Program-made: the position numbers and the translations under genes
From: Pollenia angustigena
Lineage: Eukaryota > Arthropoda > Insecta > Diptera > Polleniidae
NCBI GenBank assembly: GCA_930367215.1
Contig: OV884056.1
Location: 87,927,285 to 87,991,284 of the forward strand
Length of the DNA: 64,000 nt
Direction: 5' to 3'
The notes under the pieces: generated by a model
Seen by the model: only the letters and a program-made list of their open reading frames with translations
What the model was told of the DNA's origin: nothing
Databases searched by the model: none
Shown here: in pieces, positions 21,702-31,508 of the stretch
How the letters are laid out: each line of letters starts with the position of its first letter
Position numbering within the stretch: the stretch's first letter is position 1

Positions 21702-22387
21702 TTTAGTTAGCGAAGCCAGCCAATGGAAGACTAAGGATTTCTCGGTACCAATTACCACAGTCTTTATTTCTTTTTATTAAATTTCCAAACCTGCTTAACT
21801 TTTGCTCAGAGCTTGGCAGTAAAGGAACCAGCAACCATTAAATGACGCATTAGGAAACACATTTTCCAAAGACTGCCCTAAAGCTGCTTCATAGTTTGTA
21901 TGAAAAGCCAAAGATTCGAATTGTAAAAAATTTCTATCAATAAATAATAATTTTTTTTCTTAAGTTTTGATAATCACTTGAAATTTAAACGGTATTTTAA
22001 AACAAATTTTACACATCTTAATATTTTTGGCTACAAGTTAAGTTGTGGACTGTACGCTGCGCACTCTTCGCACTCTACCCCAAAAACGACTGATTGTACG
22101 AAAAAAAAGTTCAGATAAAAGTTGTAGAGAACTTTATCTCTACAACTTTCATATAGGTTGCTAATCTCATTTAAGCAATAAGAAGCAAAATATTCGCGAA
22201 AACTCGATTTTTATGACCTTTGACCTTGTATTTCTTAAGACGCGGACACGATAGCATTTGTGACTTTCGAGACAACATTTAGAATGACAAAACAAAGGTT
22301 TGTACCAATTTACAGCTTATTATCTTTCATTCCGAGGTGAAACCCCTAAAATGACTGGGCTGTAATTGTATTTTTGTCAAAATATTT

Positions 22388-22650
22388 TAAAGATTATTAG
22401 TATTGTGGTTATTTTATTGAACTATTTATGGTTTTTAATCCAAATTTTTAATATTTTTAATTAGGCTTAAGTTCATTAAATTTAATTTTCATTAAATTAT
22501 TTTTATGAAGAAAGGAATTTTACAACATGAAAATCAATTAAAATTTACTGATAATTTTTCATTCTTGACTCAATCTGGGCTCGAACCCAGGTGTTTACGG
22601 ACAGGTTACCCTGACATGTTTCGATTGCAACCACTCAATCTCCTCAGAGA
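22388..22650 (-). repeat. tRNA-like repeat, inverted partner of 24440-24740
   Basis: On the - strand it carries GAGATTGAGTGGTTGCAATC (A-box-like) and GGGTTCGAGCCC (B box, 22577-22588), then an AT-rich body with CATGTTGTAAAATTCCTTTC and TTAAGCCTAATTAAAAATAT. It matches 24440-24740 in the opposite orientation for about 260 bp. A tRNA-derived SINE-type repeat is the simplest reading. Confidence 0.6.
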
Positions 22651-22859
22651 TTCATATAAAAGTTCTTTGTGCCGAATATTACATCTTCATGAAATTTGTT
22701 TGCCTTCAAGTGATTTAAGAAGATTGTTTATATGGGAGCTTTGGTTAATAGCTATCGTAAAAGTGATTGTAGCCAATTTATGGGAGTAGTATTTGTATGG
22801 GAGCAATAGTCAAATATGAACAAATTCTAATAAAATTTCGTAAGATGATTGCAATAAAA

Positions 22860-23170
22860 TGAGTGTGGACCCTATTCCGGAAAGAAGCTTGTATTGGGGC
22901 TATGTGAAATTATAGTCCGATTCACCGATTTTCAATAGGCTTGATCCAATATGACAATTGGAACCTATGGTCAAAATTTCTTTAAATTATCTCCGAAATT
23001 GCGACCTCTACTTTGCGCACAAGGTTAACATGGACAGCCAGACAGCCGGACAGACATCGTTAGATTGACTCAGATTCACTTTCTTAAAGGTGAGTCTAGG
23101 ACCAATATTTAAAGGTATTACAAACATCAGCAGAAATGCATAATACCCTCTGCACTATTGTGGTGTCGTT
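22860..23170 (-). repeat. fragment of the TTCTTACTTGTTTT-type repeat
   Basis: On the - strand it matches the left part of the repeat at 14214: the CAATAGTGCAGAGGGTATTA start, GACTCAGATTCACTTTC on the + strand, and GCGACCTCTACTTTGCGCAC. The TACTTGTTTT end is missing. Confidence 0.65.
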
Positions 23171-23293
23171 GTTGCATATTTGTTATCAGAAAAACAACGC
23201 TCAAAAAAGGTGAATAGAAAATTGTTGCGAGATTGCGGCAATCCACTTGAGCTACCGGAGGCAAATTAACATTAAAATTCACATTTTTACAAA

Positions 23294-23512
23294 CAGGGGT
23301 GTGCTGGAAATCGCAAACGCAAAACGCAAGAATTTTAAAAGTCGTTTTTTAGTAAGATTTCTGTAATAAAAGAATTTTATGACAAATATTATACAAACAT
23401 TTCTCTATTAAACAGAATTTTATAACAAAAATTATAAAAATTTGATTAAAAGTGTATTATAAACAGCCTCCAAATTCTTGCGTTTTGCGTTTGCGATTTC
23501 CAGCACACCCCC
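23294..23512. mobile_element. MITE family A, copy 2
   Basis: A 219-bp copy with ends CAGGGGTGTGCTGGAAATCG and the complement ending CAGCACACCCCC. It shares the body of copies 1 and 3. Confidence 0.82.
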
Positions 23513-24142
23513 AAAAATCTTACATAATTAATAGGTACAAAATATATTTGTACAAATGTATGTATATGTTTAAAACAAAAACTAAAAAAAAATGCACATT
23601 TACATTGTAATAATTATAACGCAAACGTTTTCTTTAAAATTGTTTCAATATCACTAAAGCTTTTTTTGGTATTTAAACTTCAGTAGCTCGAGAAGAAGAA
23701 GCAGTTGATTCTTCAGCAACTCAATTTTTCTTCCATTGCTTGAAAAATTTCTCTATTGACACGTACAAGTTCATTCTTAAGATCAGTGGCTGCACTCGCA
23801 ATTGATTAATTTGCCTTCTCATTTGCCCTATACACACGTCGTAAGCTGCTTTTTCAATTTTGATCAGCTTGTTCAACATTTCATTTGTTGTATTCTGTTT
23901 TGTTGTATTTATTTAAAAAATTATGTAAACGCTCACCATAGTTTATTGTTTTTAAGCCTTTTTAAAGTTTTTGTTGCTAAGGGAAATCTAGAATTGGCTT
24001 AGCTTGTTTTCAACATTTTTCATTTTTCGAATTTATTCTATGAGCTAAATTTCAGTTATGTATTTTTATAAAGCTTTTTTGTAATAGTTCTATTCCTAAA
24101 ATTTTTCAGAAATGACTTTATACACTACCAGACTATTATATT

Positions 24143-24300
24143 GTTTTTTCGTACTTTTGTCAAGAATTTTTCTTGAAGTCCAAGTACATTTTTTGTTTTT
24201 TCATTTTGTCTTTTTTTTTCTGTTGACCTTTTTAGCACATTTTGAAGGACAAAATGTACTTGGACTTCAAGAAAAATTCTTGACAAAAGTACGAAAAAAC
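24143..24300. repeat. long perfect-like hairpin
   Basis: GTTTTTTCGTACTTTTGTCA at the left pairs with its exact complement at the right end. Pairing continues through AAGAATTTTTCTTGAAGTCC and AAGTACATTTT, about 52 bp per arm, with a loop near 24200-24245. It is either a very young MITE or a source of a long hairpin RNA. Confidence 0.75.
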
Positions 24301-24439
24301 AGAAGTAAGGAAAAAACATGTAAAATCAATTAAAATGGATAATCATTCAGGAAAGCAAATTTCGATCTACCAAATGTTAGAATACAATTTGGTTTAAGGA
24401 TTGATGTTTGACTATTGACGTCAGCAGTTGTCGATGGCT

Positions 24440-24740
24440 GCGAGTGTAAGACGGCAAATCCATCTGAGGAGATTGAGTGGTTGCAATCGAAACATGTCAT
24501 GGTAACCTGCCGGCCGGGGTTCGAGCCCCATCCACGTCAAGAATGAAAGATTATCAATAACAATTTTAATTAATTTTCATGTTGTAAAATTCCTTTCTTC
24601 ATAAAAATAATTTAATGAAAAATTAAATTTCATGAACTTAAGCCTAATTAAAAATATTAAAAATTTGGATTAAAAACCATAAATAGTTCAACAAAATAAC
24701 CACAATACTAATTATGAAATATAAAAAATATATGAAAATA
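24440..24740 (+). repeat. tRNA-like (SINE-type) repeat
   Basis: It contains GATTGAGTGGTT (24471-24482, A-box-like) and GGTTCGAGCCC (24518-24528, B box), about 46 bases apart as in tRNA genes. The B box is flanked by complementary bases (GGGGTTCGAGCCCC). An AT-rich body follows, shared with 22388-22650. It cannot be drawn as a functional tRNA cloverleaf by eye. Confidence 0.6.
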
Positions 24741-24774
24741 ATCTTTTGTAATTTCTACATTATTGATGTTAGAC

Positions 24775-25960
24775 TCTATAAAGTATATATATTCTGGGTA
24801 CTTATAACTAGCGAAGTTGATTTAACGATGTCTGTTGGTTCGTTGAAATAGGGTTTCCGAAGACCCCAGATATGATTGGAACTTGGTAGTTATATATTTT
24901 TGTCACATATAGTCCGAAATTGTTTGCTATCTGATCGTATGACCGGTCCACAAAAGGCTGAGATATGAGCAAAACACCACGACAGCCTCTAATTTTTATT
25001 TTTAACGGCAGCATCCAAAGTTCAAGCTTTTGGTTATCAAAACACAAGATTCGTCAAAATGTGGGCGGGATTTCACAAGTGGTCGTGGCATTTACCAAAC
25101 AAAGACTTTATAGATTTCTGTTTATATGGAGAACGGCAAAAGCCAAAGTTACAAGCATCTTGGTTGTCAATAGACAACATCCGTCAAAATTTAGGCTAGA
25201 TTGGACAATTGGGCGTGGCATTTCCCATACAAAAAACATTAAAGATTTCGGTATATCTTGAGAACGGCAAGAGCCAATGTTTCCAAATTAGGTACAAGCA
25301 TCTCGGTTAAAATTACACAAAATTTGACAAAATGTGGGCGGTATTGAACAACGGTATTGGCCAGGACTCTATGGCCTGGCTATGACGCGACGAGAACGCG
25401 CGTGCTACTTGGTCTCGGTAGGGACCAGATGAGGACGGTGATATCGGTCATTACGGGTCACTGGGTGCTGGGGACTCATGATAGGAGGATGGGTCTTGAT
25501 TACAATGACTACTGTATGTTTCACTTTCTCTGCCAATGCCCCGGTCTGGGGGATATAGGTATAGGAATTTTGGGAGACCGGAATTGCCATGTCTGCACGA
25601 TGTGTCTAATGTGTGACTGAAATCGATTTCTCTGTTCTGCAGGGAGTCGGGGTAGTTCGAGGCTGCAGTGACCTCTGGGAAATAGTCTGGTTGACACTGA
25701 CTGACTCTTGCCACTGGGTAAGGGTATCACAAAAGGACCGCTATAAGGACCCAAGTGAGCCGTCGTCGTGACGGCTGCCCATTGAACCTAACCTAACCTA
25801 ACAAGTGGGTGTGGCATTTCCCATACAAAGTTATTATAGATTTATGTATATCTGGAGAACGGCAAATCAGGCACAAGCATCATGGTTATCAATACACTCG
25901 ACAAAATATGGGCGGGATTTGATAATTAGCCGTGGCACAAAGTTGTTTTATTAACATCTA
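24775..25960 (-). repeat. dispersed repeat with GGGCGGGATTT modules, with a retroelement inserted
   Basis: Repeated blocks GTGGGCGGGATTT and CGTGGCATTTCCCATACAAA occur several times (near 25059, 25200, 25333, 25806, 25910). The unit is related on the - strand to the repeats at 6903 and 39300-40060. The retroelement tail at 25352-25799 is inserted in it. Confidence 0.6.
25352..25799 (+). mobile_element. 5'-truncated non-LTR retrotransposon tail ending in CCTAA repeats
   Basis: The + strand codes for the region after RNase H in an I/R1/LOA-like ORF2: RDQMRTVISVITGHWVLGTH, RRMGLDYNDYC, FLCQCPGL and, in another frame, HWVRVSQKDRYKDPSEP. Frames are broken. The 3' end is GAACCTAACCTAACCT (25784-25799). 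AACAA flanks both sides (25347-25351, 25800-25804), so this is an insertion into the surrounding repeat. A longer relative on the - strand lies at 41292-41885. Confidence 0.75.
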
Positions 25961-25996
25961 TATAACTTTCTGTTGATTTCGCACCATGAGTGCACC

Positions 25997-26070
25997 GGAA
26001 GGCTAGCTAGTAGTGAGCTAGTCTATCAACCCCGGGGTTGCGTGTTCGATTCCCGCCAGAGACTCTGGTT
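25997..26070 (+). repeat. tRNA-like (SINE head) repeat
   Basis: GGCTAGCTAGTAGTGAGCTA followed by GTTCGATTCCC (B box, about 26044-26054) and a short G/C stem. It is a sister of the - strand copy at 12165-12245. It lacks a clear acceptor stem. Confidence 0.5.
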
Positions 26071-26109
26071 TCTTTCCTGCAGACAAGCGTCAAGCTTCGC
26101 GGGCATTAG

Positions 26110-26785
26110 CATAGGTATTAAAAAAAAAATAAAGCGCTATTACTTGTTGTTTTCTTTTTGGAAAACTTAACGCCCCTTATTTTTTTTATCAATAATATTA
26201 TTTTATAATAAAAAATTTGCATTTTTATCACTACAAATATGTTTTAATAATGTATTTATATTGTACTTACTTTTCGCTTCTTTTTTTATTAATTTAAATA
26301 TGTATTAAAACGATAACTGTAATTATTGGCTCAAATTGTTGTTAAGTCGAAATTAGTATTTATATCCACGAACAATTTATCAGAAAAAATTAAAAAAAAA
26401 AATACATTTTTGAAATAACAAATAAATTATTAATCCACCGATTTGTTTATTTTGTTTTTATTAAATTTAAAATGAACAATTTCCCAGTTGGCAAAATTTC
26501 CATGCCAAAAAGTAAGGGACAGTCTGAATAAATTGTCGAAAACCTTTTTTTAATAATAATAAAGAAAACAAGAGCGACAATGTTGCTTAACTTATCGCCA
26601 TTATTTTATGAACTTGTGTAAACTATTACATAACTTTTCTTTTATTCTTATTGATGATTAAGTCGATCAAAAAATTCTTTATCGTCAAAGAGCATGTAAG
26701 CGACCATGTATTCCATTTGGTCACAAATGTTTATGAAGGCGGCAAAGCTATATTTTGGTCTTTAACGATTTATATAAAGGAAAAT
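26110..26785. other. no gene seen
   Basis: Very AT-rich sequence; nothing recognised. Confidence 0.35.
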
Positions 26786-26788
26786 AAT

Positions 26789-27165
26789 TTTTTTGGGTGA
26801 CTGTTCATGGCAACAGTCTACTACTGACAACAACAGGCGGCCAAAAATATGCTATGGTCAACCGATTCTGTTATCTTGGAGTGAAAGTCGCACTAGATGG
26901 TGGCACAGAGTTAGATGTAGAAGCAAAGATCAGTAGAGCATTTGGAATTTTGGCGCCGATTTGGCAGAACAAAAATATAAGCCTACGGACCAAGATTCAA
27001 ATATTCAATTTCACCATTAAATCCATCCTGTTATAAGGATGCACGACTTGGAAGGCACGATCAGTGGCGTTACCAATCGATTACAAAACTTTGTTAATCG
27101 TTGTATCCGATGCCACTATAGTAGCGTTTATGAGACGAGGGAGGCGATCATTCATAAAAATTTTT
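26789..27165 (+). pseudogene. non-LTR reverse transcriptase fragment (C-terminal part)
   Basis: The + strand encodes VNRFCYLGVKVALDGGTELD, VEAKISRAFGILAPIWQNKN and ISLRTKIQIFNFTIKSILL. After a stop or frameshift near 27035 it continues as GVTNRLQNFVNRCIR and YETREAI in another frame. This order (FxYLG, arginine/lysine-rich middle, IFNxxxKSxLLYG, NRLQxFVNRCLR) is that of the segment after the catalytic RT core in RTE/CR1-like non-LTR elements. The catalytic core is absent. Confidence 0.7.
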
Positions 27166-27585
27166 TATACACTTGCGTACATTTCGGTGGAACGCATGGA
27201 AGATGTTGAAAATTCAAAAATGTTTCCATTTCTAAAAAATTTTTTTTTATTAAAAACTTTTTTTCTACAAAAGTGCCAAAGTTTTCAAAGAAAATACCAA
27301 AATGTATTTGGAAATCATTTTGTTAAATAATATAAATAAAATTAACAAAAGAAGTCTTAAAAAAAGGAAAAACTTAACAAGTGGTAACGCTGCTTTCAAA
27401 ACAAATGCCATTTTGTCAGTGATGCCGCAATAATAATAGAATTTATTACCACTTTCTAGTGATTGATGGTAGATGTAGACAAGTGTGAAAAGGCTGTAAG
27501 GAATTATGTTGTAAGCAACAAATTATGTTGTCTTATAGGTAGTATTCCAGTCTCATTACACTATGGAACATTTTTGGGATTATTG

Positions 27586-28258
27586 TCTGGGGGGTGAGAA
27601 ATTCCAAGTCAGGGTGATGGTACTAGGTCAATATAGTAAAACCCTCAAAGGGTTTGGCGTTCGTATGTGTTATTTCCATAAAAACGCATGCTTTTGCATT
27701 TCACAAGATTCAGCTCCATCATATTATGATTACACCATAAAAAGAAGTTATTAAGATCCGATTGAAGATAAAAATGATCCGAAAAAAATCCCTAGAAAAG
27801 GGGAAATCCCCTACTGTTGGCATCACTGAATGTGGGTGTATTCTTTCAAATAACAAACAAAAGTCCGACGATTTTCACCAATCGCTTAAAAAAAGTCACA
27901 AAAATTGCAGTGCAGGTTTGTGATAAAATCTGCTGCATACATCCAGGCTTGAACATTTTTTTGCACTTATCAATTATAATTCTCCACAAATTTATTTTTA
28001 CCGGCAAAACTGTTGATTATAAAGAAAAACGTTATATAAACGGATTAAAGAAATTGTAATTCTAAATTTTTTTGAGTTTGTTTTAGCAAAATCAGACAAG
28101 TGGTTCTCGAGTTATGTTAAACAAAAAAACATCAAGATAAGGAAAAAATTTAAAATGTCATAAAAAAAAACTGACACATACGAACGCCAAACCCTTTGAG
28201 GGTTTTACTATACTGACCTAGTACCATCACCCTGACTTGGAATTTCTCACCCCCCAGA
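27586..28258. mobile_element. TIR element, 673 bp, related to the long-TIR transposon
   Basis: Arms of 85 bp (27586-27670, 28174-28258) begin TCTGGGGGGTGAGAAATTCC and match almost perfectly. TTG lies on both sides (27583-27585, 28259-28261), a candidate 3-bp duplication. Interior positions 28037-28120 resemble part of the right arm of the 14940-18875 element (18616-18707): AAATTGTAATTCTAAATTTT and AGTGGTTCTCGAGTTATGTT against GAATTGTAATTCTTAATTTT and TAGTGGTTGTCGAGCTATGT. No coding capacity. Confidence 0.75.
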
Positions 28259-28469
28259 TTGGCTGTTGTACTGTGTTATCAAAGTGATCCTCATTTGTCA
28301 TATTGACACAACAACTAGCACAACTTTCACACTCGGCAAGTTACTTGCCGACAACAACAAAGTCTGCAAGGAAAAAACAAATTTCAAAAAAATTTGTACA
28401 GACTTTGTTGTTGTGAAAGTCTTTGGAGAATCATCATCAATCATCAATAAAATAAAAACTTGCAGCTTA

Positions 28470-28660
28470 AATACATACGTATAAAATAAATATGAAAAGT
28501 TAAATTTATTTTTTAAAAATATCGCATGCGATAAAAAATATATTAAAAAAATATCGCTTGCGTATTATATTATATTATAGTTTTTATGAAAAATAAACAA
28601 TTTTTATTTAATTTTAAAAGCTTATTAGATATTTCTTCTAATTTTCAAGCTCAAAAATAA
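28470..28660. repeat. fragment of the foldback family with ATCGCATGCGAT motif
   Basis: It contains AAATATGAAAAGTTAAATTT, AATATCGCATGCGATAAAAA and TTTTTATGAAAAATAAAC, the outer part of the family also seen at 32890-33125 and 38430-38560. Confidence 0.65.
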
Positions 28661-29225
28661 GAAGAAATAAAAGTAAAAGGTCGAAGAAAATAGACTAAGG
28701 GTGTGTGTGAATTGGTAGCAAAGTACTCATGGAAGTAAAATTTTGACACTATTGAGGTGAATAAAATTTCACTAGCCCTAGGTGCTAGTATAAATTTTGA
28801 CATTAGTGTAGAAATTTTTGACACCACAAAATTATTTTTTTTCATCAAATTTGTTTAAACAAAATAAAAAATAATATAGAAGCAGGACCAGTGGCAAAAA
28901 AAAAAAAAAAATAAAAAGAATTATACATATTATATAAATATTTAAATATGTATAAGCTTTTTTGCCCAAACTTTTTGTAAAAATTGTTAATATATCAGAA
29001 CGAATTCATCAAATAGTTGGGACGATCTCATTTCCAACATAATTGAAATGATTATTTGTAAACGTTTGTTTAATTTATTCATTTTCACAAAACTATTTGT
29101 AATTGTTTTTTTCTTTATGTCAAAATTTTACGTTGTCAAAAATGTTGCAATTTCACACAGCACAAATATGAAAATTTTCTACCACAAACAAATTTCATTT
29201 CACCATAGAACTTTGCTACCATTTC
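28661..29225. other. no gene seen
   Basis: AT-rich. Part of 28690-28870 and 29080-29235 looks mutually inverted (GGGTGTGTGTGAATTGGTAG near 28700; TACCATTTCACACACACCCT near 29218), so the stretch may be a decayed TIR element of about 540 bp. Confidence 0.4.
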
Positions 29226-29366
29226 ACACACACCCTAAATAACTAATTAGATATTTTATTAGTCTTTTTATACCCTCCACTACAATTACTTGTGAAGAGG
29301 GTTTACTAAGTTTGTCATTCCGTGTGCAACTTTTTTGTTATTCATCTCAGACCCCATAAAGTATGT

Positions 29367-29613
29367 CGTCAGTCTCATGTAAAACGCCCTAACTCGATTT
29401 TTTTCGAAATTGATTTTTTTTTTGATTCCAATACATTTTCCACAAATACACCTCGTCACAAGAATTTAATGCAATAACATCAAAAATATCAGTTTTAAAA
29501 GCAATTGAAAAAGTAATTTTACATTATGGTACATTCAGTTTCTATTATGTTTTTGCCTTCTCCTGTTAAGTTGGAATTATGTGATTTAGGGCCTTTCTAC
29601 ATGAGACCAACGA
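29367..29613. mobile_element. MITE with GGTCTCATGTAGAAAGGCC ends, copy 1
   Basis: About 247 bp with inverted ends (CAGTCTCATG and CATGAGACCAA). The internal block CTCGATTTTTTTCGAAA and AACATCAAAAATATCAGTT is shared with the copy at 36727-36974. It sits at the same point of the host repeat as the different MITE at 20061. Confidence 0.78.
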
Positions 29614-30082
29614 TATATATTCTGGGTCCTTGAGTAATTCTAAGTCGATTTAGCCATTTCCGTCTGTCTGTCCGTCTGTTGAAAACACGCTCACTTTAGA
29701 AAAACTCAAAAGAAATGCACAAACTTGGTGTCAAATTGCTTGTTGTTATCCTAAGCAGTTTGTGATGGAAATCCAGCAAAATAGGTTTAGTAGGATCAGA
29801 GCTATGAATCAAAATGTGGAACCAACTTCTTAAAAAATTGATAATTTTGTTACAAAAACTAACATAAATGGTGGAAAAATTAACAGAATGAGATAAGATT
29901 TTGCAAAAATTCGTTTTATTCAACTGGAAGGTTGTAAAATTTCGTAAAGATCCGTCCATAATTTACTCTAGGCCCCATATAAGCCCTACTCCCGGAAAAG
30001 AGTATAGAACGCCTAAACTAGAAATGAAACTGTAAAGTTTCGTGAAGATCGGTCCATAATTTGCCCTAGGCCCCATATAAAC

Positions 30083-30753
30083 CCTACTTTCGGAAAACAG
30101 TTTAGTACGCCTAAAACCGTAAAAAATAATTATATCATAACAAATTTGGAACGTCACAGTTTAACAGGACTAGAAATGACACTGTAAAGTTTCGTGAAAA
30201 TCGGTCAATAATTTACCCTAGACCCCATATAAACCCTACTCCCGGAAAACAGTTTAGTACTCCTTAATTAACAATGCTATAATTTTAGAAATTGGTACGT
30301 TTCAGTTTTGTAGGACTAGAAATGACACTGTGAAATTTCGTGAAGATCGGTCCATAATTTACCCTAGGCCCCATATAAAGCCCACTCTGGTAAAATAATT
30401 GAATACGCCTAAAACCTACCTACTTTCGGAAAACAGTTTAGTACGCCTAAAACCGTAAAAAATAATTATATCATAACAAATTTTGGCACGTCACAGTTTA
30501 ACAGGACTAGAAATGATACTGTAAAGTTTCGTGAAAATTGGTCAATAATTTACCCTAGGCCCCATATAAACCCTACTCCCGGAAAACAGTTTAGTACGCC
30601 TTAATTAACAATGCTATAATAAAAGAAATTGGTACGTTACAGTTTTGTAGGACTAGAAATGACACTGTGAAATTTCGTGAAGATCGGTCCATAATTTACC
30701 CTAGGCCCCATATAAAGCCCACTCTGGTAAAATAATTGAATACGCCTAAAACC
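30083..30753. repeat. tandem duplication, unit about 336 bp
   Basis: The block starting CCTACTTTCGGAAAACAGTT is at 30083 and again at 30419. The two units match nearly base for base through AATTGAATACGCCTAAAACC, with few differences, so the duplication is younger than the host repeat. Confidence 0.85.
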
Positions 30754-31508
30754 GTAGCAGATAAAGATATTGCGGTAAACTTTTTTCCAGCTTAGCTTCA
30801 TATGGCCAGAAAAAATTTTATGCAATTTTGTGATATACAGTCCATAATTTACCTTTGATCCCATTTTAGCAGCCTTCTGAAATTCACTGCAATCGCCTAA
30901 ACTAATTGCACCGCTGTATTGAAATTTATGTTTTTTAACACCAGAAACCACTCTGCGGAATTTGGAATGATTGGTTCATAGCTTACCATGGCTTCAATAT
31001 AAATTGCCCTCCTGAAAATTATTTAGGTTCGGCTTAAACTGTTACGAATCATGATAATTTACTCAAGCTAGTTAAAATTGCTAAAAAAAACCATTAAACT
31101 TTCTGATTGTCGGTCCATAATTTAATATAGGTTTAAACCGCAACCAATTTTAATGCAGAGTCTGTTTTTATAAAGGTTATAATAATAAATATACATCATT
31201 CAGATATAACTCCTAAAACATTTCAACTGTTGGTGGAGGGTATCAAAGATTCGGCACAGCCGAATATAGCACTCTAACTGAGGTACCTAAATAAGAGCGG
31301 AAGCGTTTTTTGTATGTCAAAACTTCTCATTTGCATACAATTTATACGAAACAAACCATTAGAATGCGAATTAGAAACCACCCGGCTGATAAATCTTATT
31401 TGACAGATCGCTATGTCGGTTTGTTGTATTGAAATTGTTTTTAAATAAAATTTTCATGTTTAAAAAAACGCTTGCCGCTTTTGTTTAGGTTGTTCAGTAA
31501 CTTGTTTT

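Larger units (their letters stand above)
20851..22361. mobile_element. TIR element, 1.5 kb, non-coding
   Basis: The ends are inverted: AGCCCAGTCATTTTAGG at the left and the same sequence read inwards from the right, with a second matched block CCTCGGAATGAAAGATA at both sides. Flanks GTAAG and GTAAT are nearly identical. No transposase was seen. Inside are GC-rich modules (21243-21520) and a MITE (21525-21701). Confidence 0.65.
29226..31278. repeat. 2-kb dispersed repeat (TTTGTCATTCCG family), long copy
   Basis: Positions 29226-29270 belong to the AACTAATTAGATATTTTAT block of the foldback family. From 29271 (TACCCTCCACTACAATTAC) the unit runs to TTCGGCACAGCCGAATATAG (about 31250-31270). It includes a GTCTGTCTGTCC tract near 29670, a nested MITE (29367-29613) and a tandem duplication (30083-30753). 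The phrase TCGGTCCATAATTTACCCTA recurs throughout. No coding capacity was seen. Confidence 0.65.

Noticed and set aside
24471..24530. A functional tRNA gene
   Set aside because: A- and B-box-like motifs and a T-arm-like stem exist, but no acceptor stem or anticodon arm can be drawn, and an inverted copy with a long AT-rich body fits a SINE-type repeat.
25784..25804. Interstitial telomere repeat
   Set aside because: Only about three CCTAA units, directly at the 3' end of a retroelement fragment with its own target duplication. The retroelement tail explains it.
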